Source of the DNA: an uncultured Alphaproteobacteria bacterium
GTDB taxonomy: Bacteria > Pseudomonadota > Alphaproteobacteria > HIMB59 > GCA-002718135
Direction of reading: 5' to 3'
NCBI GenBank assembly: GCA_902602695.1
Contig: CACKRO010000006.1
Span: 1 to 64,000 of the forward strand
DNA: 64,000 nucleotides
Shown here piece by piece: positions 17,544 through 26,070 of this stretch; position 1 is the first letter of the stretch; each line of letters begins with the position of its first letter. The position numbers and the translations under genes were made by a program. The notes under the pieces are model-generated. The model saw nothing but the letters and a program-made list of their open reading frames with translations, made no database searches and was not told where the DNA came from.

Positions 17544-17767
17544 GAAAGCAAATAAATATATCCAAAAATAAATAGTGGAAGTTGTAAACCAAAGTTTGTA
17601 AGAAGAGCTCTATCTTTTGTCATATAGCCAACAATTGACCAACCAACAGCTCCTGTGCCATGAATAATTATGTTAATTGGATAGGCATTTAAATTGGTTA
17701 ATAATATTCCCGATAAAATTAACGCGGTGCTAAACCACTTAATTCTATTAATTGATATATCTGTCAT
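17540..17767 (-). CDS. Small two- or three-helix membrane protein, unknown function
   Basis: A 75-residue hydrophobic protein with three likely membrane segments (about 10-25, 30-48 and 55-74). I do not recognise it beyond resemblance to small uncharacterised membrane proteins of alphaproteobacteria (DUF6552-like). It is translationally coupled to arsC by a 4-base overlap, so it may assist arsenic handling. Function unknown. Confidence 0.6.
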   Translation of the reverse strand: MTDISINRIKWFSTALILSGILLTNLNAYPINIIIHGTGAVGWSIVGYMTKDRALLTNFGLQLPLFIFGYIYLLS

Positions 17768-17821
17768 AAATCTCCTATTTTGTGAAAATTTTCATTAATA
17801 CATGTAGCCTAAAGATAAAGA

Positions 17822-17850
17822 TATTAATCAAATTGTAACGAATTTTTAAC
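17822..17850 (+). promoter_or_regulatory. Candidate Pho box upstream of the DUF47-PiT pair
   Basis: TATTAAT, TTGTAAC and TTTTAAC stand at exact 11-base spacing (starts 17822, 17833, 17844), ending 39 bases before the ATG. A TATAAG hexamer follows nearer the start. The unit matches the TGTnAC core of the other candidates, with the first unit weak. Confidence 0.5.
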
Positions 17851-17889
17851 ATTTCTTTATTTTTTTTTGAAAAGTTCTATAAGCACGCC

Positions 17890-18552
17890 ATGTTTGGACT
17901 AAAAAGTGCATCTTTATTTGGTGATACCAAGAAACTTGAGAGAGAAATTGATGAATTTGTCGATATTGTCTCTGAAGTAGGTTTGGTATTTAAATCGATA
18001 GTTCCTACTTATCTCAACCATTCCGCCAACGGTAAATTTGAAGAAATGGTTGAAAAAGTTAAAGAAATGGAAAGTAAGGCCGACAAAATTACGAAAGATG
18101 TTGAGCATACTCTTTATGAAGAAACACTAATCCCAGATGCAAGAAGTGATGTGTTACGACTTCTAGAACACATCGACGAATTAATTGGAATGTACCAAGG
18201 GAATTGTTATCACTTCTCTATTCAAAAACCTAATTTTCCAAAAGAGTTTCATCAAGATTTAATTGAGTTAACAGAGACTGTTGTAAATTGTGTTGAATCA
18301 CTTTGTTTGACTGTCCGATCATTTTTTAGAGATATTAAATCTGTTAGAGATAATGCTCATAAAGTAACTTTTTATGAAAAAGAATCTGATATAAAATTTA
18401 GTTCTCTTGCAAGAAGAATTTTTGATTCTGAATTACCTCTAGATCAAAAAATGCATCTTCGATATTTTGTAGAGAAGATTGATCGTATTTGTGATCAAGC
18501 AGAAGACATAGCTGACGAGGTTCAAATTTACGCTATTAAACGTTCCGTTTAA
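17890..18552 (+). CDS. DUF47/PhoU-like Pit accessory protein
   Basis: A 220-residue all-helical protein of the DUF47 (TIGR00153) family, distant relatives of PhoU. Acidic, regularly spaced helices such as HIDELIGMYQGN and EKIDRICDQAEDIADEVQ are typical. Such genes nearly always precede a PiT permease and are believed to gate or regulate it. Here the permease starts seven bases later. A Pho-box-like repeat lies upstream. Confidence 0.9.
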   Translation: MFGLKSASLFGDTKKLEREIDEFVDIVSEVGLVFKSIVPTYLNHSANGKFEEMVEKVKEMESKADKITKDVEHTLYEETLIPDARSDVLRLLEHIDELIGMYQGNCYHFSIQKPNFPKEFHQDLIELTETVVNCVESLCLTVRSFFRDIKSVRDNAHKVTFYEKESDIKFSSLARRIFDSELPLDQKMHLRYFVEKIDRICDQAEDIADEVQIYAIKRSV

Positions 18553-18558
18553 TTTTCA

Positions 18559-19611
18559 ATGGACATTACAATTCTAATTTTTTTATTTGGTGGTCTTTTT
18601 TTAGGTTGGTCACTTGGTGCAAATGATGCAGCAAATGTTTTTGGAACTGCAGTTGGAACACGAATGGTTAGTTTCACAAGTGCAGCAATAATTTGTAGTG
18701 TCTTTGTTATTCTAGGTGCAATTATTAGCGGAGCAGGTACAACAGAAACTTTAGGAAAGTTAGGTGCTATTAATGCATTGCCTGGTGCTTTTGCAGCATG
18801 TGTTGCTGCAGGAATATCTGTATATTTAATGACCAAAGTTGGCTTGCCTGTTTCAACAACGCAAGCGATTGTTGGAGCAATTGTTGGTTGGAATTTATAC
18901 ACGGGATCTTCAACTAACATTCAGGTTCTTGTTACTATTTTAGCAACGTGGATACTCTGCCCTATTATTGCAGGAGTTACTGCAATGGGTTTATTTACTT
19001 TTACAAAAAGATTTATTCTCAATAGAAAGTTACATATTCTCAGATTAGATGCATATACAAGAACAGCCTTGTTGCTAGCTGGTGCATTTGGTGCTTATAG
19101 TTTAGGAGCTAATAACATAGCTAATGTCATGGGAGTATTTGTTCCTATATCTCCTTTCACGGATATTAATATTTCTAACCTTTTTATTTTTTCTTCCAAA
19201 GAACAATTATTCTTACTTGGTGGTTTAGCGATAGCTGTAGGTGTTTTTACGTATTCAAAAAAGGTAATGTATACTGTCGGTAATGATTTATTAAAAATGT
19301 CTCCAGTTGCAGCATTTATCGTAGTTGTATCACATTCAATTGTTTTATTTTTATTTGCATCACAAGGGATTAGTGATTTTTTACAATCAATAAATCTTCC
19401 TTCCATTCCGCTTGTTCCTGTTTCTAGTTCTCAAGCTGTAGTTGGCGGGGTAATTGGAATTGGTCTTTTAAAAGGTGGTAAGGAAGTACAATGGTCTATT
19501 GCTGGCAGAATATCTTTGGGATGGGTAATGTTACCAATTATTGCTGCTATTGTTTCTTTAATCGTTTTATTTGTTTTAGAGAATATTTTTAATTTACAAG
19601 TATCGTTTTAA
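18559..19611 (+). CDS. pit: Inorganic phosphate transporter, PiT family
   Basis: A canonical PiT cation-coupled phosphate permease of 350 residues. Both inverted-repeat signatures are intact: GANDAANVFGTAVGT (20-34) with GLPVSTTQAIVGAIVG, and GANNIANVMGVFVP (about 183-196) with PVSSSQAVVGGVIGIG. Roughly ten membrane helices. It forms a two-gene unit with the DUF47 protein. PiT carriers also admit arsenate, which makes the nearby arsC functionally sensible. Confidence 0.95.
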   Translation: MDITILIFLFGGLFLGWSLGANDAANVFGTAVGTRMVSFTSAAIICSVFVILGAIISGAGTTETLGKLGAINALPGAFAACVAAGISVYLMTKVGLPVSTTQAIVGAIVGWNLYTGSSTNIQVLVTILATWILCPIIAGVTAMGLFTFTKRFILNRKLHILRLDAYTRTALLLAGAFGAYSLGANNIANVMGVFVPISPFTDINISNLFIFSSKEQLFLLGGLAIAVGVFTYSKKVMYTVGNDLLKMSPVAAFIVVVSHSIVLFLFASQGISDFLQSINLPSIPLVPVSSSQAVVGGVIGIGLLKGGKEVQWSIAGRISLGWVMLPIIAAIVSLIVLFVLENIFNLQVSF

Positions 19612-20132
19612 TTTACAGCTCTATAAGCAAAAATAAAATTTTCTTGCTCTTTAGATTCTATGGCGCCCTTTCGTCTTTCACGGACCAAATCAATTGCCTC
19701 TTGTTTATTGTAATTAAATTCAACAAGTAAAATAGCTGCAATCGTTCCAGCTCTTCCTTTTCCTCCACGGCAATGTAAAACTAAATTTTTTCCATCTATC
19801 AATTCGTTCTTTAATAAAACTTTGGTTGTCTCCCATTTATATTTAAAATCTTTATCTGGTGCTCCCATGTCATAGATAGGTAAGTGGTACCAATGTAATT
19901 TATGTTCATAAATACTTTTGACAAATAAAGTTTTATCACACAATTTTTCAAATTCACTATCTTCAACAAAGGAAGTGATTGAGCTACAATTATTGTTTTT
20001 AAAAAGATTAAGTTCTTCATTAAAAATTGAATCTTCAAAGGTTCCTTCTTTGTTAAGTCCTGGAAAAGAAGTTAATATTATTTTTCCTGAAAAAGATTTT
20101 GATTCAATAAAATCGTAATTGCTAAATTGCAT
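19608..20132 (-). CDS. CDKN3-like dual-specificity/tyrosine phosphatase
   Basis: A 174-residue Cys-based phosphatase with the active-site loop HCRGGKGRAG (Cys121, Arg127) and an upstream general-acid candidate in PIYDMGAPD (Asp88 or Asp93). The C-terminal RERRKGAIESKEQENFI resembles the eukaryotic CDKN3 (KAP) family, which bacteria sometimes carry. It directly follows the PhnZ-like gene (stop and start adjacent) and converges on pit with a 4-base overlap. Substrate unknown; a phosphoprotein or small phospho-compound is possible. Confidence 0.75.
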   Translation of the reverse strand: MQFSNYDFIESKSFSGKIILTSFPGLNKEGTFEDSIFNEELNLFKNNNCSSITSFVEDSEFEKLCDKTLFVKSIYEHKLHWYHLPIYDMGAPDKDFKYKWETTKVLLKNELIDGKNLVLHCRGGKGRAGTIAAILLVEFNYNKQEAIDLVRERRKGAIESKEQENFIFAYRAVN

Positions 20133-20702
20133 TTAAGACTGATTAGCTAAAAAAGACTTTCTTGCTTCTTCTAAATAAGGACGAAAATGCTCTACATCGG
20201 GTGTTTTTTTATCTAAAATTTTAGCTAAATCATCAAATCGTCTTAACTCCACAGCTTCATCCATTAACGGTTTGCTAATAAACTCATCTGCTTCGTCTTT
20301 TGTAAAAGGACCACCTTGAACTTTTAAAGAAAGTTTTGAAGCTTCGGATAAACTTTCGTAATACCCTTCTTCAACACTAGATAAATATCTTTTTGAATCA
20401 ACATGTGCCCTAATTGGTAAAATAACATCTTCGCCAAAATATTTTTTTAAGAAATCTGCACCTAAATTTTCATGATGACCGTCTTTACCTTCATGAATAG
20501 GATCGCCATCTTCGTAAATGAGATGTCCAACATCATGAAGTAAAGCTGCAGCAATTGTGGATCCGGGTAATTTATGTTGTTCCGCTAATTCAGCACACTG
20601 AAGAGCGTGTTCTAATTGGGTCACATCCTCATTGCCATACTGAATATCCGCACCTTTAGTTTTTAAAAGGTTTAACAAATAATCGACGATATTTTCTTTC
20701 AT
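20133..20702 (-). CDS. PhnZ/TmpB-type HD-domain mixed-valence di-iron oxygenase
   Basis: A 189-residue HD-fold protein. Metal ligands fit the HD oxygenase PhnZ: His32 (EHALQCA), His56-Asp57 (LLHDVGH), His76/77 (DGHHEN) and His100. Importantly Tyr22 and Glu25 (QYGNEDVTQLEH) match the Tyr-x-x-Glu signature that separates PhnZ-type oxygenases from ordinary HD phosphohydrolases. PhnZ cleaves the C-P bond of 1-hydroxy-2-aminoethylphosphonate; TmpB does the same for the N-trimethyl analogue. It is divergent from phnW, which supports phosphonate catabolism, though no PhnY*/TmpA hydroxylase gene is in the window. Confidence 0.78.
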   Translation of the reverse strand: MKENIVDYLLNLLKTKGADIQYGNEDVTQLEHALQCAELAEQHKLPGSTIAAALLHDVGHLIYEDGDPIHEGKDGHHENLGADFLKKYFGEDVILPIRAHVDSKRYLSSVEEGYYESLSEASKLSLKVQGGPFTKDEADEFISKPLMDEAVELRRFDDLAKILDKKTPDVEHFRPYLEEARKSFLANQS

Positions 20703-20797
20703 TCTAATATTTAATTAACTTATTAGAGAATAATTTCAATTCCAAGTTTAATAGGATTGAACAATTTTATAATAATATCTATTAAGATAGAAATTAA

Positions 20798-21895
20798 ATG
20801 GATAAAAAATTACTTACCCCAGGTCCTTTAACAACCTCTATGACTACAAAAGAAGCGATGCTTCATGACTGGGGTTCAAGAGATAAAAAATTTATTGATC
20901 TTAACTCATCTATTAGAGAGTCACTGGTAAAATTAATAGATGGTGAAGATAATTATCAATGTGTACCGATGCAAGGTAGTGGAACATTTGCCGTTGAGTC
21001 AATGGTCAGCTCACTTACTTCTAAAAATTCTAAAATATTAATCCTTATTAATGGTGCGTATGGGCAACGAATGAAAAAAATGTGCACTTACCTAAATAGA
21101 GATTTTATAGAGTATGAAGTTGCTGAACATGAAGTTCACGAATTAAGTAGAATTGAAGAATTAATTGATACGAATGATTTAACTCATATTTTCGCCGTAT
21201 ATTGTGAGACAACTTCAGGGATTTTAAATCCAATTGAAGAAATTGCAGATTTAGCAGAGTCAAAAAAAATCTCTTTATTTATAGATGCTATGAGTGCTTT
21301 TGGAGCTTTGCCTCTTAGCGCAAAAAAAGTAACCTTTGACGCCGTTGCTGCCTCTTCAAATAAATGTTTAGAGGGTGTTCCAGGTGTTGGTTTTATTTTA
21401 GTAAAAAATGATGTCATTCAAAATGCAAAAGGAAATAGTCATTCCTTAAGTCTTGATTTGTATGATCAATGGCAGGCAATGGAAAAAAATAAACAATGGC
21501 GATTTACACCTCCTACCCATGTATTAGCAGCTTTTAATCAAGCTATAAAAGAACATGAGAAAGAAGGAGGGGTTCAAGGAAGACATGCACGATATAAAAA
21601 AAATTGTGAGATTATATGTGTAGGGATGAAAGAATTGGGTTTTGAACAACTACTTCCAGATAATTTACAAGCACCTATAATTATTACCTTTAAGCAGCCA
21701 AATGATTCGAGTTTTAATTTTGATAAATTTTATAATGCGTTGAGTGACAAAGATTTTTTAATTTATCCAGGTAAATTAACGGTAGCAGAAACCTTTAGAA
21801 TTGGTTGTATTGGTAATTTAAATGAAAATGATATGCATGATACTATAGGAGCTGTTAAAGAAGTAATTCAAGAATTAGCACTCGAAATAAATTAA
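20798..21895 (+). CDS. phnW: 2-aminoethylphosphonate:pyruvate transaminase PhnW
   Basis: A PLP-dependent class V aminotransferase of 365 residues converting 2-aminoethylphosphonate and pyruvate to phosphonoacetaldehyde and alanine. The N-terminus LLTPGPLTTSMTTKEAMLHD-WGSRD is the family hallmark; Asp163 (FIDAMSAFG) and the Schiff-base Lys189 (SSNKCLEG) are present. It starts a three-gene plus-strand unit and its product feeds PhnY encoded at 24628. Confidence 0.93.
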   Translation: MDKKLLTPGPLTTSMTTKEAMLHDWGSRDKKFIDLNSSIRESLVKLIDGEDNYQCVPMQGSGTFAVESMVSSLTSKNSKILILINGAYGQRMKKMCTYLNRDFIEYEVAEHEVHELSRIEELIDTNDLTHIFAVYCETTSGILNPIEEIADLAESKKISLFIDAMSAFGALPLSAKKVTFDAVAASSNKCLEGVPGVGFILVKNDVIQNAKGNSHSLSLDLYDQWQAMEKNKQWRFTPPTHVLAAFNQAIKEHEKEGGVQGRHARYKKNCEIICVGMKELGFEQLLPDNLQAPIIITFKQPNDSSFNFDKFYNALSDKDFLIYPGKLTVAETFRIGCIGNLNENDMHDTIGAVKEVIQELALEIN

Positions 21896-21899
21896 CTTA

Positions 21900-22532
21900 A
21901 TGACACAAGAAATTGAAATTCCATTAATTCAAGCGACCAATGAAAATCTTCAAGGGTATGGTTATCTTATTGATTCATTTGAAAAAAGTGAAATAGAAAT
22001 TGTTACATGGCCAAAACAAGGTTGGAGAGAAATTGAAGAGGGGACAGGAAATGAAGGTGGAACAACAGAAGGTTCTTTTGATACGTGGTGGCAAGGAGAT
22101 ACACTTTATGGGCAAAATAATGCGGTAGAACATAAAAGTGATTACGAAATTGATGGAAAATATATTCTTGGATATTCAACTAATCCTGACAATGAATTAC
22201 AGAAACAAAACTACAATCATCCAGATAAAATTTATTTATGGCACGCCAACTATCATCCAGATGGTGGTCAACTTTTTTTTCCTAAAGAGAACAAGCCTTT
22301 TATATGTCCATTAGCATTACCAACTGATGATATAAAATTAGAAAATTTTAAAGCATTTTACTGTGATGGTTCTAAGGGTCTTTATATCCATCCAAACATA
22401 TGGCACGAAGGTGTTTTCCCAGTCTCTGAAAAGCAATCTTTTGACGGAAAACAGGGAAAAGTTCATGCAAGAGTAAGCATTGATTTAAAAGAAGAGTTTA
22501 ATAAATATATCTATTTTAAAACTCAAATTTAA
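21900..22532 (+). CDS. Ureidoglycolate lyase (AllA)-like cupin-fold protein
   Basis: A 210-residue protein resembling the AllA/ureidoglycolate hydrolase family: LWHANYHPDGGQLFFP and YIHPNIWHEGVFPV look like the two cupin-like metal/substrate segments. No allantoin or purine-ring degradation genes are nearby, and it sits four bases after phnW, so a role in phosphonate or related carboxylate chemistry is more likely than ureidoglycolate cleavage. Family assignment is moderate; function is inferred only from context. Confidence 0.6.
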   Translation: MTQEIEIPLIQATNENLQGYGYLIDSFEKSEIEIVTWPKQGWREIEEGTGNEGGTTEGSFDTWWQGDTLYGQNNAVEHKSDYEIDGKYILGYSTNPDNELQKQNYNHPDKIYLWHANYHPDGGQLFFPKENKPFICPLALPTDDIKLENFKAFYCDGSKGLYIHPNIWHEGVFPVSEKQSFDGKQGKVHARVSIDLKEEFNKYIYFKTQI

Positions 22533-22554
22533 TTAGTACTAATTAATTTAAACT

Positions 22555-23349
22555 ATGAAAATTATTCATTTATCTGATCCACATATTTATACTGATAAAA
22601 TACATGGTATTGATCCAGTAGATAGATTCAAAAAAGCATTAGATCATATTATAATAAATCATAGCGATGCTGATCTTTTTGCAATTACAGGAGATATTAC
22701 TGATCTAGGAGATAAAGAATCATATCAATTATTTATAGAGATAATTAAAGAAAAAAAATTACCTCAAAAATTAAATCCTCAACTTATTATTGGTAACCAT
22801 GACAACCGAGAGGAATTTAAAATTAACTTCCCTTCAGTGGAAACAGATAACAATGGTTTTGTTCAATATTTTATCGACAGAGAGGATAAGAGATTTATTT
22901 TTATCGATACAAATTTAATCAATACACATGCAGGTCATTATTGTGAGGATAGACAAGAATGGTTCACAAAAATATTAAATGAAACATCTGAAGATAAAAA
23001 GATTTATGTTTTTATGCACCATAATCCTCTTGCTTTGGTAAAGGATGAAAGTGATGGAATAGGGTTAAAACAAAAAGAAGAGTTTAAGAAAATTATATTT
23101 AGCAATAAAGAAAAAATTAAGCATATTTTCTTTGGCCATCAACATATTACAAGTTCTGGTTCATATGGCGGTATTACTTTTTCCTCTCCAAGAAGTACTT
23201 GGTCTCCTCTGATACCTAACTTTTCAAATGAATATCGTTTAGGAACGGCTAATACAGATACAAATTATAATATTGCAATAATTCGATCAGATGCTTTAGT
23301 TATTCATACGGAAGATTTTTTAAAAACAAATATAAATTGGTTTGAATAA
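22555..23349 (+). CDS. Class III phosphodiesterase, CpdA/GpdQ-like
   Basis: A 264-residue calcineurin-like phosphoesterase with the complete metal set: LSDPHIY (D8-x-H10), TGDITDLG, GNHDNREEF, MHHNPL and FGHQHITS. The pattern fits class III cyclic-nucleotide or glycerophosphodiester phosphodiesterases (CpdA, GpdQ, Rv0805). As third gene of the phnW unit it may hydrolyse a phosphodiester or phosphonate ester to feed phosphorus acquisition. cAMP turnover is the alternative. Confidence 0.8.
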   Translation: MKIIHLSDPHIYTDKIHGIDPVDRFKKALDHIIINHSDADLFAITGDITDLGDKESYQLFIEIIKEKKLPQKLNPQLIIGNHDNREEFKINFPSVETDNNGFVQYFIDREDKRFIFIDTNLINTHAGHYCEDRQEWFTKILNETSEDKKIYVFMHHNPLALVKDESDGIGLKQKEEFKKIIFSNKEKIKHIFFGHQHITSSGSYGGITFSSPRSTWSPLIPNFSNEYRLGTANTDTNYNIAIIRSDALVIHTEDFLKTNINWFE

Positions 23350-23356
23350 AAAATAA

Positions 23357-24463
23357 TTATTTTTTTTCTATTACAAAAATTTCATTATTAAAATAAAGTC
23401 CCTTATTTTTAGTAACTACGTTTTGAACGATTTTTTCATAGTTTTTAGATTTTTCTATTTTTATTACTTTATCATCATCCATTTGATTGACATATATGGA
23501 TGCATTCCAAGCAGAAAAGACTAATGATGTAGCTATACCGCCACTAATTTCTGTTGGTAGCGCTCTTAATTTACACTTAATAATTCTTTTTTCTCCAAAA
23601 GATAAACTTCTTAATAAGTTTTTATCTAAGTTCTTCTTAAGATAGGAAATAATACTATTCCCAAGAGAAGGAAAAGGGTTCTCTTTTGGCCAAATTTTAC
23701 GGATTATTTCATTAGCAGGATCTTTTCCTGAAGCATGAATAGTTAATAATTTCCCTTTTGGTTTTAAGGCTTTAATCATTGGTTCGATGACATATTTTGA
23801 TTTTTTTTCTGCTGAAATTCTTGACCGATAAGGCTGTGATGCAATTATAAGATCAAATTTATTATCTGATTTTTTTTTGGTAGGTATTAATTCATTAACA
23901 TTAAATTCTTGATCTTCCCTGTAGATAACCATCACTGAAGGCTCTTTATAAGTATGGTTACCTGATTTTTTATTAATTTCTATATTCCATTTTTTTTCTA
24001 AAAAATCATTTTGTTTTCTTAACTGTTGAGCAAATTCTAGAGAGGTGTCACCTTTTAATTTTATAATATTCCAATTAATTTTTTTCTGTTTAACTTCATT
24101 TTTTGATTTTAGGTTGGCGGCTTCAGCATAGTGTAAATTTGAAATGACAAAAACAGTATTCTTATGCTCAACAAACCTATCAGGTAATTTTTCTAAACCT
24201 AATCTTACATCTTCAATACTTATTTCTTTTGTACAAACTAATAAAGGAATATTAGGCAGAGCCTCGTGGCACTGACGCATAACATTCATAAGTAAAGAAC
24301 CATCACCCATACCAGCATCAAATATTTTTATTCCTGGTTTTTGTGGTTTAATTTTATTTACGTGAGGACGTATCGCATCTGCTATTTGATTTTTTTCATT
24401 TGTGGTCGTTACAAACAATAAGTATTTTTGTCTGTTATCATAAAATCTAAAATTTTTTTTCAT
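23357..24463 (-). CDS. SAM-dependent methyltransferase-like protein in the phosphonate operon
   Basis: A 368-residue Rossmann-fold protein with SAM-binding motif I IFDAGMGDGSLL (about 46-57) and a later FDLIIASQPYRS segment resembling motif IV. The N-terminus RFYDNRQKYLLFVTTTNEK is distinctive. A C-terminal part (after about 240) handles an unknown substrate. It is downstream of phnA-phnY on the same strand and converges on the phosphodiesterase gene with seven bases between. I do not recognise a characterised relative; it could methylate a phosphonate, a lipid or a small amine. Confidence 0.65.
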   Translation of the reverse strand: MKKNFRFYDNRQKYLLFVTTTNEKNQIADAIRPHVNKIKPQKPGIKIFDAGMGDGSLLMNVMRQCHEALPNIPLLVCTKEISIEDVRLGLEKLPDRFVEHKNTVFVISNLHYAEAANLKSKNEVKQKKINWNIIKLKGDTSLEFAQQLRKQNDFLEKKWNIEINKKSGNHTYKEPSVMVIYREDQEFNVNELIPTKKKSDNKFDLIIASQPYRSRISAEKKSKYVIEPMIKALKPKGKLLTIHASGKDPANEIIRKIWPKENPFPSLGNSIISYLKKNLDKNLLRSLSFGEKRIIKCKLRALPTEISGGIATSLVFSAWNASIYVNQMDDDKVIKIEKSKNYEKIVQNVVTKNKGLYFNNEIFVIEKK

Positions 24464-24465
24464 TA

Positions 24466-24627
24466 CTAATAAAAGTCCATTAATTTAGAAAAGGATGTAA
24501 AGGTTTTTTTATTACCAATAAAGTTTTTACCCCGTTCTTCTAAAAAAGCTTCATCTACTATATTATTCCAATCTTGAACAGGAACTTTTATTTCATTTAA
24601 TATAAAGATATTGTTGTAATCTATTTT
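24466..24627 (-). pseudogene. 53-codon open stretch without a usual start codon between phnY and the methyltransferase
   Basis: Directly after the phnY stop codon the same frame stays open for 53 codons and then stops two bases before the methyltransferase ATG. It contains protein-like segments such as VPVQDWNNIVDEAF and ERGKNFIGNKKTF. No ATG, GTG or TTG occurs in frame except the fourth codon from the end. It could be the tail of a lost gene, a stop-readthrough extension of PhnY, or chance. I know no match. Confidence 0.35.
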
Positions 24628-26070
24628 TTACCAGGGCAAAGAAAATGTCTTAACGTTGGTAAAGCTTTTCATTGCTTCAATTACACCCTCTTTATACCCC
24701 AAGCCTGAATCCTTAATTCCACCAAATGGGGACATCTCAATTCTGTATCCAGGAACTTCCCAAATATTTACAGTTCCAACATTTAGACCTTGGATATATT
24801 TTTTAGCTCTCATAAAGTTATTTGTACATACACCAGATGATAATCCAAATGCTGTTGAATTAGAAATCTTCAACACAGAGTCATCGTCATTTGGTACACG
24901 GATGATCGGAATAACTGGACCAAAAGTTTCTTCTAAAACTAATTCACTTTTAGGATCGACATTGTCTACTACTATAGGGGGCAACAATGCACCATTTCTT
25001 CCAGGATGATATAAAATTTTAGCACCGTCTTCTTCAGCCATAGAAACTCTTTTATCAAAAAGTTCTGCAGCTTCAGCATTAACAACTGTACCTAAATCTG
25101 TTTCCATGTTCATAGGATCACCAAATTTAATTTTCTTAGCACGCTCGAGGGCCAATTCAACAAACTGATCTGCTATCGACTCTTGAACTAATATTCTTTT
25201 AACAGCTGTACAACGTTGTCCAGAGTTTTTTGTAGCTCCGGTTACAGCTAGCTCAACAGCTTTTTTAAGATCATCAGAATCTAAATCATTTAAAATAATT
25301 AATGGATCATTTCCACCAAGTTCAAGAACTGTTCTTTTGTATCCAGCTTGTTCAGCAATTAATTTTCCCACACCAACACTGCCTGTAAAAGTAATTAGAT
25401 CGATATTTGGATTTTTAATCATTTCCGATCCAATATCTTGAGGCCATCCAGTCACAACTGAAAACATTTCTGGTGGTAAGCCAGCTTCGTATAAAACATC
25501 AGCAAGAACCATTACTGTTAAGGGAGTTAATTCTGTCTGCTTACACACTGTACAATTATTAGTTGCAATCGAAGGCGCAATTTTGTGGGCTACCATATTT
25601 AACGGGTGGTTAAATGGAGTGATTGCTGAAATAGCTGTTAATGGCTCTCTTATGGTAAATATTTTTCTCGCTTTTCCATGTGGAGTTAAATCACAAGAAA
25701 AAATTTCTCCATCATCAAGAATACAAAGTTGTGCCGTTAAAGTAAATACATCAAATGCCCTTCCAACTTCGTATAAAGAATCTTGTTTTGAGATACCAAG
25801 TTCTAAAGTAATAATATCTGAGATTTCGTCTTTCCTTTTTACTAGTACTTCTGCTGCAGTTTGAAGAATTTTTTGTCTCTCATATCTAGTAAGTTTTGGC
25901 TGGTAATTTGCAGCAATATCAAAAGCCTTCCTAGCATGCTCTGCAGTACCGGCTGGAACCGTTCCGATTACTTCACCAGTGAAGGGGTACTCAACATTTA
26001 TTGTTTTATCTGAAGTAACTTTTTCTCCAGCTATACGCATTGCTTCATTAATCATTTTTTTGTGCATCAT
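24628..26070 (-). CDS. phnY: Phosphonoacetaldehyde dehydrogenase PhnY
   Basis: An NAD-dependent aldehyde dehydrogenase of 480 residues that oxidises phosphonoacetaldehyde to phosphonoacetate. Catalytic residues are visible: Asn154 (FNHPLNM), Glu250 (LELGGND) and Cys287 ([11 protein letters not shown]). It follows phnA with a 4-base overlap, and phnW lies close by, giving the complete PhnW-PhnY-PhnA route. The name rests on this context; the family has many other substrates. Confidence 0.88.
   Translation of the reverse strand: MMHKKMINEAMRIAGEKVTSDKTINVEYPFTGEVIGTVPAGTAEHARKAFDIAANYQPKLTRYERQKILQTAAEVLVKRKDEISDIITLELGISKQDSLYEVGRAFDVFTLTAQLCILDDGEIFSCDLTPHGKARKIFTIREPLTAISAITPFNHPLNMVAHKIAPSIATNNCTVCKQTELTPLTVMVLADVLYEAGLPPEMFSVVTGWPQDIGSEMIKNPNIDLITFTGSVGVGKLIAEQAGYKRTVLELGGNDPLIILNDLDSDDLKKAVELAVTGATKNSGQRCTAVKRILVQESIADQFVELALERAKKIKFGDPMNMETDLGTVVNAEAAELFDKRVSMAEEDGAKILYHPGRNGALLPPIVVDNVDPKSELVLEETFGPVIPIIRVPNDDDSVLKISNSTAFGLSSGVCTNNFMRAKKYIQGLNVGTVNIWEVPGYRIEMSPFGGIKDSGLGYKEGVIEAMKSFTNVKTFSLPW

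Noticed and set aside
17757-17775. CTGTCATAAATCT, a near-perfect E. coli Pho box half
   Set aside because: It is the reverse complement of the start of the small membrane protein gene (Met-Thr-Asp codons) and has no second half-site at 11 bases; the repeat at 17822 is better placed.
23350-23380. AT-only palindrome between the phosphodiesterase and methyltransferase genes
   Set aside because: A purely A/T stem in this composition is weak and expected by chance; not called a terminator.
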